Assembly (NCBI RefSeq): GCF_958979055.1
Contig: NC_084893.1
Coordinates: 7,071,071-7,135,070, forward strand
DNA length: 64,000 nucleotides
From: Alnus glutinosa
Taxonomy: Eukaryota; Streptophyta; Magnoliopsida; Fagales; Betulaceae
Reading direction: 5' to 3'
The position numbers and the translations under genes were made by a program. Positions 1 through 12,538 of the stretch are shown one piece after another. The notes under the pieces are model-generated. The model saw nothing but the letters and a program-made list of their open reading frames with translations, ran no database searches and was not told the DNA's origin. Numbering within the stretch: position 1 is the stretch's first letter; each line of letters begins with the position of its first letter.

Positions 1-1085
1 CGTAAATCATTTCCGAAATTTATTAAGCATTTTTTATCAAACGGAAATCATTTTCCGGTTGACCATTATTTTCACCCCTACCAAACACCGAAAAATACTG
101 AAACTATTTTTCAGAAATCATTTTACGCCGAAACAAACGGGGCATAAATGACTATTGTTTTACCGTTTTCTTTTAAACGGCCGTGATTTTCTGTATTTTA
201 GAAAGGCCATTCGGCCATTTTTTTAATAGCCATCAAGTCTATTTTGTCTTTTATTCTCAATTCTATTGTTTCTTTGTTTGATCTCTTTCTAGCACTAACT
301 CATTTCATGACCTGATTTTTCTCCTCTTTTATATTCTTTGACTTTTCTTTTCTCTTTTGTCTTTTAGCATGATTATTCTACACCCATCTCTTCCCTTCTT
401 TCAAAGGCCAACGGCCCAACACACCTCTTCTCTCCATTTAATGTCCCATTCTATTTTATCTTTTGTTTTCATCTTATTCCCTTTTCATTTCAATATTTCT
501 TTTATTTAGTAACTCTCCTTTTAATTTATTTAATTTTTCTTTTACTTTTCTATTTATTTCTTTGAACCTAATTTTTTTTTTTTACATTTTCTTTTCTTGA
601 TTACCATTTACGAGTCCATAAGATAAAAATAAAAAACTCTATTTTATTTTATCCCACTAAATAAACTTATTTTTATTTAATCTTAATAAACTCATTCAAT
701 ATTTTCTTGGACATTACACAAGGTGTATGTCACCTTGAAATGTGCATGATGGCCACGCTCCACCCTTGTTGCCATATTTGGTGGCGCCCGAAGGCCTGTA
801 GTGAATGATTGATGTTGGGTGTCTTCCAGGATGGCGTATGGGTATACGCGCCGTCTCCAGTAGCGATTTTTTCTGATAGCAGCTCTGTTTGGGTGTTTTC
901 AATTTCTTACAGGTTGCTCTGTGGTATTTTTAACCTAGTTATTACTGTTTGGCCAGTTTTATTTATAGCATTTGTCTGTATTGGTCTAAACTTTTAACTC
1001 AGTTGGTTGTACAGTAGTTTGTTGGTTTCTTACGTAACCTTGTATTGGTTTTACTCCATTTTGATTAGTGGAAGGATTATCTTTC

Positions 1086-1126
<41 letters not shown>

Positions 1127-1929
1127 ATTTTTAGTAAAAGAAAAATGTAAAATTAGTATCCATGGTTGCACAATTGCACTCCTTTACAATTAGTTATAAA
1201 CTTATATACGGTATAAAAAAATTATCTGAGAACTCTTTGAATGAAGCAAGAAAAGCAAATAAGTCCCCGATTTCAAATTATATCAAAAAATTTGACGAAA
1301 TCTTTTTAATGTATTATCTCAGATTCAATCAAATAACAAGTATCACCTATAATAATAAGAAAAGAAAAAAAAAATTAAGATGGCAATCGAATCACATTGT
1401 GTACGTCACTCAATGAATCACGTGGCAGCAATCAAACTGATAAATAAATACTATATTTGATATTTATCTAAAAAAAATGAGGACATGTTGTTTTTGACAT
1501 CATGTACGTGCATGTGGACGTATATAGATATGATTTGGAGATCGATACGAATCTTGGCGGATATCTAAAATCTTGAGTAGTGTGAGATTTCTCATCAGAA
1601 TTTGTTCCCCTTGCTTTATTGTACCATCTGAAAACTAATCTGGTCAAACTTACTTTTCTTGTTTCAAGATTCTCTCTCATCTTAATTTGGTCAGGAAAAT
1701 ATTGTCAAGTAGTTTATTTTTCTGTATTTGACATGCAACCTGATGTAGATGGAAGATCAATAGTTCTAGTTACTGTCCCTGGAGCATTTTCTAACACTCG
1801 ATCCCCTTGTTAAACCAATGGGGTTAATAATTGAATGGGTGTCTTATTAGAGTTCAAAGTTTTAGTCTTCTCAGAACTTGGCGTGAATATGATTAGTCCT
1901 TCGTAATGGTGATGGAGCACAGTAAAAAA
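1..1929. other. AT-rich intergenic DNA, no gene recognised
   Basis: No open frame here resembles a protein I know. The first 150 bases (aaatcattttccgg, then gccgaaacaaacgg) look like the end of a dispersed plant repeat; similar A/T-rich sequence with ttttcgacaaaaaaatatttta recurs near 29.4 kb in the other orientation. The stretch around 715-1080 is less AT-rich and could be a decayed LINE 3' end, but no domain is left to prove it. Confidence 0.5.
1090..1123. repeat. (TA)n microsatellite
   Basis: An uninterrupted alternating TA run of about 34 bases. Comparable runs are at 2990-3016, 8031-8058 and 35505-35534. Confidence 0.95.
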
Positions 1930-3515
1930 CTCTAGGCTTAGTGGCGTGTCTGAAGTGTTCATTTTATTTATTTATTTTTTTTTTTTTTTGCCACATTACT
2001 AATTAATGATGTGGTACTCTTTGCCACGCCACTAATTTTTTTAGTGGCGTGTAAATTTTGCCATGTCACTAATTAGTGGCATGGCAAAATAAACTCACCA
2101 TTAAGTCGTGATGCAGCAAGAGTGTCATGTCGCTAAATATTAATTATTATTTTTTTGTTTAAATTATTAGTGACGTGTCAAACCGAAACGTCACTATTGT
2201 AGTGGCATGTCTCTTTCACACGCCACTAACTAGTGACGTCTCCGTTTGACACGTCACTAAATTTGTGACGTGTCAAACTAACACGCCACTATTATTGTGA
2301 CATGTCCGGTTGACACGTCACTAAATTATATTTATCCTAATTTCTGATTTTTATTACTTATTTGGTCTAAATAAGATTTAGGGTTTAACTTTTGGTGGTT
2401 TTAGAGTGTTTATTAAGTAGTGTTCGTGCATGCATGGTTTTGGTTGTGTATTAAGTGTTTGTGATTATGGTTTTGGTTGGTTTATGGTATTGGCTGGGTT
2501 TAGGATTTATGTGAAATATATAGCTAGCGGGGTTTTAATGATATGTTTGGCAACCCAGATTTTTAAAAACAAATTTTATTATTTTTTACTTTTTTTCAAA
2601 AACAAATCATATTTTATTCAACTTTTTATATTTTTATCTCACAAAGTCAAATCTTGAAATTCGCACAATAATTTATTGTTGAATTAGTTTTTGAAATATA
2701 TTTTGGTGGCGAGGTTTGTGTCTAGTGTTTTATGGTACATTTATGGTTTTATGATTTGGGGTTTAATTAAGGTAATTTAGGCCTATAAGTGTTTTGGTTT
2801 TAGGGTTTAGGGTATAGCATTTGGGTACTTTATGGTTATAGCTAGAGTTAGTGTTTAAGGTGTATTCAACGTACATTACTACTAGATATATATATATATA
2901 TATACCATCAATATTAATGTAGTATATATGCTTAAACCTATAGCTAGTGCCATATATAGTATATAGGGTTAGGGTTTTAATTGACAAACTATATATATAT
3001 ATATATATATATATATGTAAAAATTTAAATACTATATATAGTATATATGATCAATTAATTAGTGCTAAATATATAATATATTTAGGGTTACGTTTTAAAT
3101 TATAAACTATATATTTATATAAATTAATATACTATATATAGTATATATGTATGTATAAACCTAACTCTAAATATATTAGTGCTATATATATATGGTTAAG
3201 TAATTAATGCTAAATATAGTATATATATATAATTAAGGTTAGGGTTTAAATTTACTAACCATATGTATACAAGTAAATATATTAATAGTACTATATATAG
3301 CATTCTTTTGGGTTAATTAGTGTTTAAATTTACTAACTATATGTATACATAAAAATTAATACTATATATGGTATATATGTACGTATATAACCTAACCCTA
3401 TATACTATAAGAGCTATATATAGTATATTATAGGGTTAATTAGGGTTTAAGTTTATATATATATATATTTGAAATTAAAGTAATTTGTGACGTGTCATAC
3501 TAGACACGTCACTAA
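1930..3515. mobile_element. Possible non-autonomous CACTA-like element with subterminal repeats
   Basis: Between 1937 and 2330 a short motif, gtgacgtgtc or its complement gacacgtcac (variants with gtggcgtgtc), recurs about a dozen times in both orientations; a last inverted pair lies at 3487-3515. Dense short repeats in both orientations near the ends are typical of CACTA (En/Spm) transposons, which use them as transposase binding sites. The interior, 2340-3480, is a low-complexity mixture of tatatatagtatatat and tagggttta. I could not find the CACTA termini or a target-site duplication, so both the class and the limits are inferred. Confidence 0.4.
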
Positions 3516-3849
3516 ATGTGCATTGAACCCCAAAAATATCAAAAATCTCTCCCTCGATCCGTTTACTCTCTCAACTCGCTCATCGCCATTTCTCATGTAT
3601 GTATGTATGTTCTCTCACTTGAAAAGTATTTTGCACGCTTCCTTTTTCAATTTGGGGCAGTGTAGACTTTGCCGGACTGTAAGTTGTCACGCCCAACATG
3701 CCTATTCTTAGAGCAGTCGCAGGAAGCGACATTGTGTCCCAACAAACTTGAAGACACGTCTACAAGTACTTTATATGTGCACATACATACATAAAATACT
3801 AATATTCATACATGTATTAGACACCTAAACGTATAAGTATACCTTAATA
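3516..3849. other. Intergenic, no gene recognised
   Basis: Mixed-composition sequence between two transposon-like segments. It includes a short (tatg)n run near 3598. It could be internal sequence of the element to its left, but nothing in it is recognisable. Confidence 0.4.
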
Positions 3850-4583
3850 CAGGGGCGGAGCTAGGATTTAGGATTTGGGAGGGCCAAATTGAAAAACGAA
3901 AATTAATTTAGGGGAGGCCAAAACTTTAAAAATAAAAATAAAAATTTAGGGATAAAATTATTATTATTTTTTTTTTTTTTTGAGAGAAACCCCTGGCCTT
4001 GGGGGGCCTTTTTCTTTTATAACATGTGTTTTTCACATAATTTTTTAATAATATTAATAAAAAAATATATATATATATTTCTCACATGCTTTAAGAACAC
4101 ATATCACTTTATTAGACCAAGTTTCAACTAATTTTTGTCCTATAAGATAAATAGCATATTATTCGGATCCATATCTTAATTTGTCTTATTTTCAAGAAGC
4201 TCATGCTTATGTCAAAATGGTAAAGCTGATATAAACTCCTACGAATCAAGTAATTTTTTGTTGGTATAATATATCAACGAGTACGCATAAATCAAATTCT
4301 ATGGGTAAAAAAACCAAAAGGATCAAAATCATACGTGAAATTGGATTAGATACAAATCGAAGTACGTAGAGATAGCTGTAAAAGAAAGGGTGTGAGTCAA
4401 ATGATTATATTAGAGCACTAGCGCAGATACCCAACCATATTTTTTTAAATTTAGGAAATAAAATTACTTTTTGCTTCTCTATTTAAAAATACTCCACAAT
4501 AACTTCCTTTAACTTTTCCTTAAACCATTAAAATATTTTTTTTTTTTACTTTTACTTTATTTTCTTTCTTTCATTTTATTTAT

Positions 4584-4618
<35 letters not shown>

Positions 4619-5247
4619 ATTGTCCCTAAAGACAGACACTGAGTTAACCACTCCTTCCCTCCAAATCGACCTTGTTTAGCTTCTAATGCTCTAATTTTTT
4701 AACAAGCCTTAGCTAAAGTCTTCTAATTTTGGACTTCCCTCAAAATCTTAGACTTGTTGGTCAAGGGAAGCGGTTGCGCCATTGTCGCCGTGCGTGTAAA
4801 GCGGCTGAGGCAGCGGATTTCGATCTAGCTCTGGCGAGCTCTAGACCGATATTGCCCTCCGATCTTTTCAATATCACTCTCTAGACCAGTTGGACCTCCG
4901 ATCTCCGATGATGGAAATTGCTCCACCACCTTCAACTCCTCCTCCAGTGAGCTCTTCGCCTCCCACCTCCCGCCTCGCCTCCTCTGGCTTAATCTCTCTC
5001 TCTCTCTCTCTCTGTGCAAGAACCAAAGAGGAATGGGGAATTGCTTGAACAAAAAAAAGAAGAAGAAAGGGACGAAGGGTTGGGGTTGCGTGTAGAAGGA
5101 CCCCCAGGCCCCAAGGTTCTCCCAAAAAAAAAAAAAAAAATTTTACCCCAAATTTTGTTTTTTTTTTTTTAAATTTTGCCCCCCCCCCCCCAAAACTTTT
5201 TTTTTTCAATTTGGCCCCCTCAACTTGGAGGGGCCGGCCCGCCCCTG
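3850..5247. mobile_element. hAT-like non-autonomous transposon with extended terminal inverted repeats
   Basis: The left end reads CAGGGGCGGAGC and the right end GGCCCGCCCCTG, the form typical of plant hAT elements. The similarity extends inward: both ends, read inward, continue with a run containing GGGCCAAATTGAAAAA and then A/T-rich sequence. No matching 8-bp target-site duplication is visible (ccttaata against ggtgaaag), so the flanks may have decayed or the element may be a composite. The interior has a (CT)n run near 4590 and a more GC-rich part at 4760-5060, possibly captured host sequence. No transposase remains. The complete 8-bp-TSD insertion at 53922-55137 has the same terminal sequence style. 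Confidence 0.6.
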
Positions 5248-5630
5248 GGTGAAAGGAGAGAGAATCGAGTTAATTTATGATTATAATAATCATTGGGAAT
5301 GCTTAGGGAACCTGTAGGGAATTTAATGTTGGTTTTTTTTTTTTTTTTTTTTTACATTTGGAACCGCCTATAGAGTATCTACTACTAGCAACAACTTCCC
5401 TAAAATCCATTATTTTCCTTAAATGTAAGAAAAACTCCTAAAAAACTCATTGAAACAAATTCCTTGTTGTTCCCTAACCTATGGGAATACCAATGGAACC
5501 AAAAGTTATACTCAAAATCTAGGGAAGTAAAAGTGATTCCCTTAACATTATTTTTTAATATAAAAAAGCTTTATATTTCCTCTAACATTTATTTAAAACA
5601 ATATTTAAATGGTTTCTTTTTATCTCTTTT
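5248..5630. other. AT-rich intergenic DNA
   Basis: Unique-looking AT-rich sequence with a poly-T run near 5333-5353. No gene seen. Its right edge (ctttttatctcttttt at 5616) is the presumed target site of the LINE that follows. Confidence 0.5.
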
Positions 5631-7371
5631 TTTTTTTTTTTTTTGATGAATTAAGACCTTTATAGAACAAAACTCAACAATACAAAAAGTCACTCCAGCT
5701 ACCTGGACCCATGTTTCCTAAACCAGGAAACACACTAACTACAAATCACAAAACCAGCTAAACAACAACGATTACAAGGCCAAGCGACGGGACAGCAGCC
5801 AACCAAAACAAATTACAAGAGAGGGAAGAGATTCCACTGCAGTGCAAGAGGTAAATCTCTGTCCATTGGTTTTACCGAAACTTTTGCCAAGATTCTGGAA
5901 CGTACTTCCCATCTAATCTGGCCAAAAATGGCGTCTTCAGTCTTGGGAGTAATGCCATGAAGCAAGGCATTTCGTTGTTTCCATAAATGATAGATGCAAG
6001 CTCCAAGATAAAGTTTTGCAAGACAAGATTTTAAACGTTTACCCTTCAGCCTAGCCGCACTCCAAACCACAACTAAATCCCAGTCTGAAGGAGGATCAGA
6101 ATAGCCACAAGTCTTCATAAGAGCAAACCAAATTCTTCGACTAAACCCACAAAGAAAGAAAAGATGGTCTCTACTCTCAATACATCCATGGCAAAAGAGA
6201 CAATTAGAAGGCCCTGTAAATCCCCAACTACACATCCGTTGTTTAATTACAAGAGCATCCCGGAAAACAAACCAAAGAATGAAGGAGTGTCTAGGAATAG
6301 ACATGGAGAACCAAACAATCTTCCACCATACCACAGTAGGGCATTTCTCTCTCAATAACTCCCAAGTAGCAGAACAGGAATAAATATCATTACTGGACTC
6401 CCAAACCGGCAGATCTGTATTCCCAATAGGCACATCAACAAGTTCACTTTGAATTGCAACTATTTAAGGCCAAAACCAAGAACCATTTCTAATAATGGTG
6501 GACAGCTTTGCCCCAACAGGAAAACCAGCATCATATACCACATGGTGGCCAAGGTTATCAAGCAAATAACCAAAGGGATGCCACTGATCAAACCACAAGA
6601 AAATCGTACTACCATTGCCAACCTTAAACCGAATAAACGATTTTGCAATATCACGGAGTTTTAACAATCTCTTCCAACTCCAAGAGCAAGCTTGTGGTAT
6701 AAGGATCTGCCAAAAACTTCTTCATTTTAACCAAGTAGACTCCACCCAAGCAACCCATAAAGATCCAGCCTTTGCAAATAAGGACCAGATATGGTTCAAC
6801 ATGGAAGCTTGATTCCAAACTTCTAGCCTTTTTAGCCCCATAACGCCCTCCCTCTTAGGGACACAAATATGATGCCAAGCAACTTTGGCATGAGCTTTGG
6901 AATCCTTACCCATCCACAAGAACCTATTGAATTTTTGCTCCAGCATATGAATAATTTTCTTAGGAAGGATAAACACCTTAGTCTAATACACCTGCAGACT
7001 AAGTAGAACAGAAGACAACAATTGTAACCTCCCAGCAAAGGATAAGTTTCTGGCTAACCAAAAATCGATCCAAGCAGTAATCTTGGAGACCAAAGCATCA
7101 CAATCACCTGCTGTTAACCTTTTAGAAATAAATGGAACACCCAAGTATCGAACCGCGAGAACACCTTCCTGCATGCCTAGGAAATCCAACAACTCCCTCT
7201 TGGCATGAGCAGAAATCCCAGCACAAAAACGAACTCTTAGAAGGATTAACTCGTAACCCGGATAAGTTCTCAAATTCATCAAGAACCCCTTTAATAGCAC
7301 ACATAGACTCAAGAGAAGCAGCTGAGAAAATCAAAAGATCATCGACAAAGCATAACCTTCCTGCTGTTAAC
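5631..7371 (-). mobile_element. 5'-truncated LINE (L1-type non-LTR retrotransposon)
   Basis: On the minus strand this is the 3' part of a LINE ending in a poly-A tail (poly-T at 5627-5644 on the plus strand). The 5' truncation lies just upstream of the reverse-transcriptase active-site motif FVDD (codons near 7340-7355). Flanking sequences ctttttatctcttttt (5616-5632) and ctttttaatctcttttt (7372-7388) are a likely target-site duplication with one indel. The reading frame is broken by several frameshifts between about 6435 and 7340, so the element is dead. Confidence 0.85.
5813..6433 (-). pseudogene. LINE ORF2 C-terminal zinc-binding (zf-RVT) region
   Basis: A 206-codon open stretch matching the C-terminus of plant L1-type ORF2 proteins. 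It shows the zf-RVT pattern: W-K-I-V-W with P-R-H near the start, then R-M-C-S-W-G, C-x2-C (CLFC), then E-S-R-D-H-L-F-F-L-C, and a later LWKQRNA. The upstream reverse-transcriptase part continues in other frames at 6460-7340 (for example the VRYLGVPF and DFWLARNLSFAGR segments), which shows frameshift decay. There is no start codon of its own; it is a fragment of one ancestral ORF. Confidence 0.85.
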
Positions 7372-8026
7372 CTTTTTAATCTCTTTTTCTCCTATCATTT
7401 AATTTAAAGAAAATTTAAATTAAAAAGTAAAAAGTAAAAAAAGTAATTTAATTCTCTACATTTAAAAAAAAAAAATCTAATGAAAGCTATTAGAGTATAG
7501 ATAGAAAATTAAACACCCTCTCACAATAACAAATGAAGGCTTACGTGTGGTGCAAGTGCAAACATGAGAAAATGCAATGAAAAAGTTTGAGATGGTACTT
7601 TGTAGAACCGTAGAAAGCTTTCTTTTTTTCTTTATTTTCTTTCTACGCATACAAAACTTTCTTCCTAGAAGATAAAGAAGTTCATCTATTTACGCCATAC
7701 CATCCGAAAACGACGTAAATAGACGTCATTTGAGGCTAAAACATCCAAAAGTAAATAAAAAGGGGCTAACTGGTGTTAAAGCTTAAACGTGTGGCTGAGA
7801 AAAATCGTCAAGATTCTCGAGGATGACCTTCACTGTCGTTCTACATCGCAATCCGTTGCTATCCTGAACAATGACAATTTGTCAGCATTCAAAGAGGAAA
7901 CACCAAACTCGAAAATTTGAAGCAACCCAAATTGAAGTTTCCCCAGTAATAAGCATGGGTGGCTGGAGCCTAAGTTGAGACTCCTAAATCCTAATTGAAT
8001 AAAGCCCCTCAATTAATAATTATACA

Positions 8027-8064
<38 letters not shown>

Positions 8065-8599
8065 GGACTATAATATGATAAAAAGTTAATAAACAGTTTC
8101 TAATTACAAATTGAAAATCTCAAAAAAAATCTATGAATTCTTGGAAAGTCCCTACTTATTTACTCATTTTAAAAGTTCTATTTTTACATTCATGAAATTT
8201 TTTCAACATGCATAATTTTTTCTCCGACGTTTATTTGAATTGAATGTTTAAAAAAAATATGAAAAGTCTTCAAAGAACATAAATTCTCATTGTTTGCGTT
8301 GTGCAATAATGACTAATGTTCAATTTTATTTTATTTTATTTTAAAAAATAATAATAATAAATAAAAATTGGTAGCCATGTCAGCTTTGACATGGCGCTGA
8401 CGTTGCATCTAGGGGACAGGTGTCGCATTATTACACCGACACCTGTCCGATGACATGGCTAGACGTTACCATCTGTGATACAAATGAAAGCACAATGGTC
8501 AAAAAATAAAGTTGTCAAACCACAGGTACCAATAAGGTGTTTAACCCTTAAATTTATGATAGACCACTAATAGATTTTAAAAAAACCAATTGTAGATTC
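7372..8599. other. AT-rich intergenic DNA with a CYP-B intron-like segment
   Basis: No gene seen. The part at about 7490-7690 (gaaaattaaacaccctctcac through gctttcttcctagaag) is clearly similar to the intron of both CYP-B genes (about 32245-32458 and 52925-53130). It is either a relic of an older P450 duplication or a dispersed repeat shared by all three. A (TA)n run is at 8031-8058. The stretch 8395-8470 contains the short inverted pair gacaggtgtcg and cgacacctgtc. Confidence 0.5.
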
Positions 8600-10458
8600 A
8601 TGGCTGGTAATGCAAATAGTGGTGCTAAGAATATTGGTTCTATTACTAGAGCTTCAGCTTCACCTAGTTCTACTCCAAGTCTTTTAGATAGCACTATACT
8701 TCCCATTAATACTGAGAATGTTGAATGTGTTGGTAATGTTGGTACTCAGAATCCTAATTCAGTTGAAGTTCTCCCACCAAAACCTAAAACAAATATGCAA
8801 AAATCAATTGTATGGTAACATTTTACTAAGATAGAGGGGGGTAATCCCGAAAATCCTAAATCAAAATGCAACTATTGTAGCAAATTGTTTAGTTGTCACC
8901 CTAAAAGACTAGGTACTTCATCTATGTTATCACATATCATAAAGGTGAAGGGTTATTGTGGATGAGTTGCCTAAAAGGCTATTGTGGATGAGTTGCCTTT
9001 TAAGTTTGTGAAAGGTGAAGGGTTTCACAATTTCATGAAGACAGTTGAGTCTAGGTTTAAAATTCATTCCTGTTACACTGTGATGAAGAATTGTATGAAG
9101 ATTTTTATATCTGAAAAGGAAAAGCTTAGGGCAATGTTCTTGACAATTGGTGCTAAGGTTTGTCTTACCACTGATACGTGGACTTCAATTCAAAACCTTA
9201 ATTATATGTGTGTCACTTGCCATTTTATTGATAATGATTGGAATTTACATAAAAGAAATATAAATTTCTTTTTAATTCTTAATCAAAGGAGAGACTATTG
9301 GGAAAAAAAAATAAAATTTTGTATGCTTGAGTGGGGTATTAGTAGCATTTTTATTGTCACGATTGACAATGTTAGTGCCAATAATATTGCTATTGAGTAC
9401 TTAAAGAGGAAAAGTAGAGATAAGGTGGGCGCCATATTGGATAATGAGTATATGCATATAAGGTGTTGTGTACACATACTAAATCTTATTGTGACACATG
9501 GTTTAAAAGAGGTTAGTGACTCTATTGTGAAGGTTCGAAATGCAATGAAATATGTGAAGACTCCACCTTCAAGATTTGATAAATTTGAGGCTTGTATGAA
9601 GACAGAAAAAATTTAGTTTAAGGCTTTTATGATGTGACCATGCGACTTTCAGGTTCTTTGTATGTGACATCTAATATCTACTTCCAAGAGATTTGTGGCA
9701 TCCAAGCACATTTACAGGCTTTTAGTGCGAGTGGGGATTATGTATTAAGTGCCATGGCGGAGAAAATGAAGATGAAGTACAACAAGTATTGGGGAGATCT
9801 TGATAGGGTTAACTTGATGTTGTTTGTTGCGGTTTTTCTTGATCCAAGCACCAAATTGGATTCATTAGCTTATTGGTTCAAAGGCGTTCTCAATGTTGAG
9901 CAAGCAATTCGAATGATTACAAAATTGAGGTACCACTTGGACAAATTATATGATCACTATGACAACAATGGTGGGAGTTCCTTTTGAGTTCATCATGGTA
10001 GTGATTCGTCAACCATAATAGATCAAAGTGAGAGTAGTGACTATTCATTTCACTTCATGAGTAAATTTCATAAGTATCGGGCTTCTAAAAGTGATGTAGA
10101 AAGCAAATCGGAATTAGATCGGTATTTGATAGAGGATGTAGGGAAAATGAATGTTAATTTTGATATTTTGAATTGGTGGAAGGTGAACTCAACCAAATTC
10201 ACAGTAATTGTCCAAATAGCACAAGATGTTTTATCAATTCCCATTACAATGGTTACTTCAGAGTCGACTTTTAACACTGGAGATGGTGTTTTGGACCATT
10301 TTTGGAGTTCATTGGCTCCAACAACAGTTAAAGCCTTAATATGTTCACAGAATTGGTTAAGGTCAAAACCCATAAACGGTGGCAATGGTTATGATTCAGA
10401 GATAATTGATGATGCTGAAAGTTATAGGCTCGAATCAGATAAGCTTTCTATCATTTAA
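8600..10458 (+). pseudogene. Decayed hAT-superfamily transposase (BED finger, RNase-H-like, hAT dimerisation)
   Basis: Four open segments read as one hAT transposase of the RICESLEEPER/DAYSLEEPER kind. 8600-8818 is a low-complexity N-terminus. 8819-8940 encodes a BED-type zinc finger (K-C-N-Y-C-S-K followed by S-M-L-S-H). 8984-9616 holds the RNase-H-like core (TTDTWTSIQNLNY, then HIRCCVHILNLIV). 9634-9987 continues it (LMLFVAVFLDPSTKLD). 10057-10458 is the C-terminal dimerisation region (FDILNWWKVNS, SESTFNTG, SSLAPTTVKALIC). Breaks: an in-frame TAA at 8816-8818, further stops at about 8960-8975, a frameshift between 9616 and 9634, and a TGA at 9985-9987. A roughly 30-bp tandem duplication (attgtggatgagttgcct twice) lies at 8952-8995. 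The element cannot encode an active transposase. Confidence 0.88.
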
Positions 10459-11340
10459 ATATTCACTTACTCTTTTATCAAATTTGAATTATGATTGTAA
10501 ATTAATTTTTTTTTTCATTCTCCTTTGTAGAAGTAACTTTGAAGAACATCAGCATTTTGCTTGAAGATGATTAGTTGAAGATGCTGCCATGCGAGGTTTC
10601 TTGTTTTTTGTTGTTGGTTTAGAGCATTCAGCTGTTGATAGGACTATTGATTTTTTTGTGTTCATTGATTCTACTGAATTACGGATTCTGTTCTTTTGTT
10701 GGGACTTTTAATCTTTGTTGGACTAAGTTTTTGTTTTTTTTTGTTGGAACTTTAAATTTGTTGGACTAAGTTTCTAATTTTTTTGTTGGAAATTTTAATT
10801 TTTGTTGGACCAAGTTTATGTTTTTTTTTTTTTTTTTTTTGTTATAACTTTTAATTTTTTTGTGTTATTATTCTGCTTAGCTATTGATTTAAAATTTGTT
10901 TTGATTCTTGATGCATCCTGCAGTGAACTACAATATATATTACTTGTGTGATTGCTAGGTTTATATCAGTAGCAGTGAATTACATCTACAATATATATTA
11001 CTTTTTAATTTACTTGTTTGATTGCTAAGGAGCCTGCATATTCACAGACTAGTGGATCACATTTAGGCCTTTAAAGTGATAAAATAGAAAGATTTCAAAT
11101 ATCCCACAGCCCATTTGGTTTTGGGCCCAGAAAGGTTTTTTTTTTTTTTTTTTTTTTTAATAAAAAAAAAAAACAAAAAACAAACAACAAACAGAATACT
11201 CGAACCCGCCCCCAATCCGTGCTACCCGTAGCCCATCGGATTGACCATTCACTACGCGGGTTGCGGATCCTGATTTTCAAACCAATTCACTGCGGGGCGG
11301 GTTGTAGAAAACATGTAAATCCGGCCCGCGCCCACCCCTA
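10459..11340 (+). mobile_element. 3' region and probable right terminus of the hAT element
   Basis: AT-rich sequence downstream of the transposase, with about four imperfect copies of a ttgttggactaagttt unit at 10698-10815. From 11100 it becomes GC-richer and ends in GCCCGCGCCCACCCCTA at 11340, the style of a hAT terminal inverted repeat. The complementary left end (TAGGGGTGGGC) is not visible upstream of 8600, so the left terminus is lost or this end belongs to a second, non-autonomous copy. Confidence 0.5.
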
Positions 11341-11412
11341 GATCCAATGGTGATTTTAAGAGCCACATTAATTTTGGAGGAACACAAGGGTGATATGTAG
11401 CATTATTCATGC
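11341..11412. mobile_element. Half of a MULE-type MITE
   Basis: Directly after the hAT end, gatccaatggtgattttaag and the following gatatgtagcatt match the right half of the intact 182-bp MITE at 31742-31923. The left half is not found upstream, so this is a fragment. The likely reason is that the hAT element inserted into the MITE. Confidence 0.55.
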
Positions 11413-11719
11413 ATAATAGATAGAATTACACCCTCAGTGAGTCTTCAATGTCCAACAATTTTTTTTCGCATTATGATCTATTAAAAATCAATCGCTATAT
11501 AACTTATTTCTATTTCTCTCTTTATTTTTCTTTAAATCTTCTTATTATGTCATGCATGTCTTTAAATCAAGTGATAAGTCATTCTATATCTAATAAGTTA
11601 TAAAATTAAAAAATATTTTACTAGTAGAAAAAAATGCTCTAACTGACATATTAAATAAAATATATATACATAAAATATAAATATTAAAATAAATTTAATT
11701 TAATTAATATTTAAATATA
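11413..11719. other. AT-rich DNA containing the left edge of the tandem duplication
   Basis: No gene. From 11684 onward the sequence (attaaaataaatttaattt) matches the left edge of the second unit at 35536, which fixes the start of homology between the two copies. Confidence 0.6.
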
Positions 11720-12497
11720 GGGATAATTGCACCGTTGGTCCCTGTGGTATACCATAATTATTTTTCACTCCCTATGGTTTAAAAAGTTCACTGGAGGTCC
11801 TCGTGATATGCAATAATTACAAATCGATCCCTGGCGTCAAATTCTGTTAAAATTTTTAACAGATTCCGTCAAATGCCACGTCAGCGCCTGTCTATCGTAA
11901 TAAAAAATATAAATTTATTAAAAAATAAATAAAAATACTTATTTTTTATAAAAAAAATTCAAAAAAAATTCAAAAAAAAAAACAAAAAAAAAAAAAGCTG
12001 AAGGGGTGGCCCAGCCGCCCCCAGCCACTGGGGGTGGCCGCGCGCCACCCCCAGTGGCTGCAGGGGGTGGCGCGCGGCCACCCCCAGTGGCCGGGGGTGG
12101 CGCGCGGCCACCCCCAAGGCCCAGGGGGTGGCCTTCGGGCCACCCCTAGATCTACTAAGGGTGGCCCGATGGCCACCCCCGGCCACTGGGGGTGGCCGCG
12201 CGCCACCCCAGGTGGCCTCTGGGGGTGGCGCGCGGCCACCCCCAGTGGCCGGGGGTGGCGCGCGGCCACCCCCAGTGGCCGGGGGTGGCCATCGGGCCAC
12301 CCTTAGAAGATCTAGGGGTGGCCCGAAGGCCACCCCCAATGGCCTGGGGGTGGCCGCGCGCCACCCCCTGCCACTGGGGGTGGCCGCGCGCCACCCCCGG
12401 CGGCCTCTGGGGGTGGCGCGCGGCCACCCCCATGGGCTATGGGTGGCCTGGCCACCCCTTTGGGGGGTGGCCAGGCCACCCCCTTTCCCATTTTTGT

Positions 12498-12538
<41 letters not shown>

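Noticed and set aside
2340..3470. Telomere-like tagggttta words
   Set aside because: Scattered single motifs in TA-rich sequence, not a tandem telomeric array.
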